In this document: piece by piece, positions 63,967 to 64,000 of the stretch | How positions within the stretch are numbered: position 1 is the first letter of the stretch | Layout of the letters: each line of letters begins with the position of its first letter | DNA from: Nostoc sp. PCC 7107 | GTDB taxonomy: Bacteria > Cyanobacteriota > Cyanobacteriia > Cyanobacteriales > Nostocaceae | NCBI RefSeq assembly: GCF_000316625.1 | Contig: NC_019676.1 | Location: 4,544,501-4,608,500, forward strand | Direction: 5' to 3' | DNA length: 64,000 nt | Position numbers and translations under genes: made by a program | The notes under the pieces: generated by a model | What the model saw: only the letters and a program-made list of their open reading frames with translations | The model's database searches: none | What the model was told of the DNA's origin: nothing

Positions 63967-64000
63967 GTTGCTTATGTTTAACTGAGTAATGAAACTCAGC

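Overview
The window is chromosomal DNA from a filamentous, heterocyst-forming cyanobacterium of the Nostoc/Anabaena group. The evidence is dense HIP1 octamers (GCGATCGC), photosystem II D2, the allophycocyanin core subunit ApcF, NDH-1 subunit H, the glutamine synthetase inactivating factor GifA, NtcA boxes, a PatX-type RGSGR peptide gene, DevBCA-type exporter genes, a XisI remnant and Nostoc-style short repeats (heptamer tandem repeats, SDR-like palindromes).

Layout. 1-5.2 kb: tail of a RelE/HigB-like toxin gene, an SLH-domain porin, a pterin dehydratase, an unknown gene, a strongly structured RNA locus with an embedded 23-residue ORF and its own terminator, and a solo psbD. 5.2-9.3 kb: UPF0367 gene plus an ECF-type ATPase, a NYN nuclease, tRNA-Asn, a class V aminotransferase and a PEP-CTERM protein. 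9.9-15 kb: patX behind a TCCGGA promoter motif, a Uma2-like gene, a ferritin-like protein, then a nitrogen/light-harvesting cluster: gifA with an NtcA box over its promoter, glnA with an NtcA-activated promoter, and apcF. 15.2-19.2 kb: xisI remnant, dapL, a methyltransferase and a PlsC-like acyltransferase. 19.2-22.6 kb: CRISPR leader and a 43-repeat array with no cas gene in view. 22.8-30.9 kb: FAD monooxygenase, MalK-type ATPase, two small genes, a second SLH porin paralogous to the first, a Uma2 gene and several small unknown genes. 31-41.2 kb: a MITE, a NagX-like acyltransferase, a Uma2 gene, obgE, a Mo-nitrogenase C-terminal-domain protein, a GCS2-like ligase, an M15 peptidase, mnmG and a membrane protein with a GspC/PilP-like tail. 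41.3-46.8 kb: a candidate sRNA, a decayed aldo/keto reductase, a tetR-devB-devC-devA operon, the second MITE copy in opposite orientation and an exbB remnant. 46.9-64 kb: rsmH, an M48 peptidase, a SnoaL-like protein, an 1809-residue Ser/Thr kinase-ATPase-histidine kinase, ndhH, a secreted unknown protein, pyrF, tyrS, a class A penicillin-binding protein and a DUF1825 gene.

How the genes work together. The glnA/gifA pair forms a clear regulatory unit: NtcA should switch glnA on and gifA off when nitrogen is short, and GifA inactivates GlnA when nitrogen returns. patX fits the same nitrogen-step-down programme as a HetR-directed pattern inhibitor. The tetR-devBCA set looks like a self-regulated tripartite exporter. 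Accessory DNA (MITE, SDR-like modules, pseudogenes, CRISPR) is spread between core genes rather than grouped into an island.

The best candidates for something undescribed are the structured RNA with its short ORF at 3333-3628 (minus strand), the 230-bp MITE family, the candidate sRNA at 41324-41427, and two CRISPR spacers that form hairpins, one of them a full terminator-like sequence. All family calls are made by eye from sequence motifs; no search was run.
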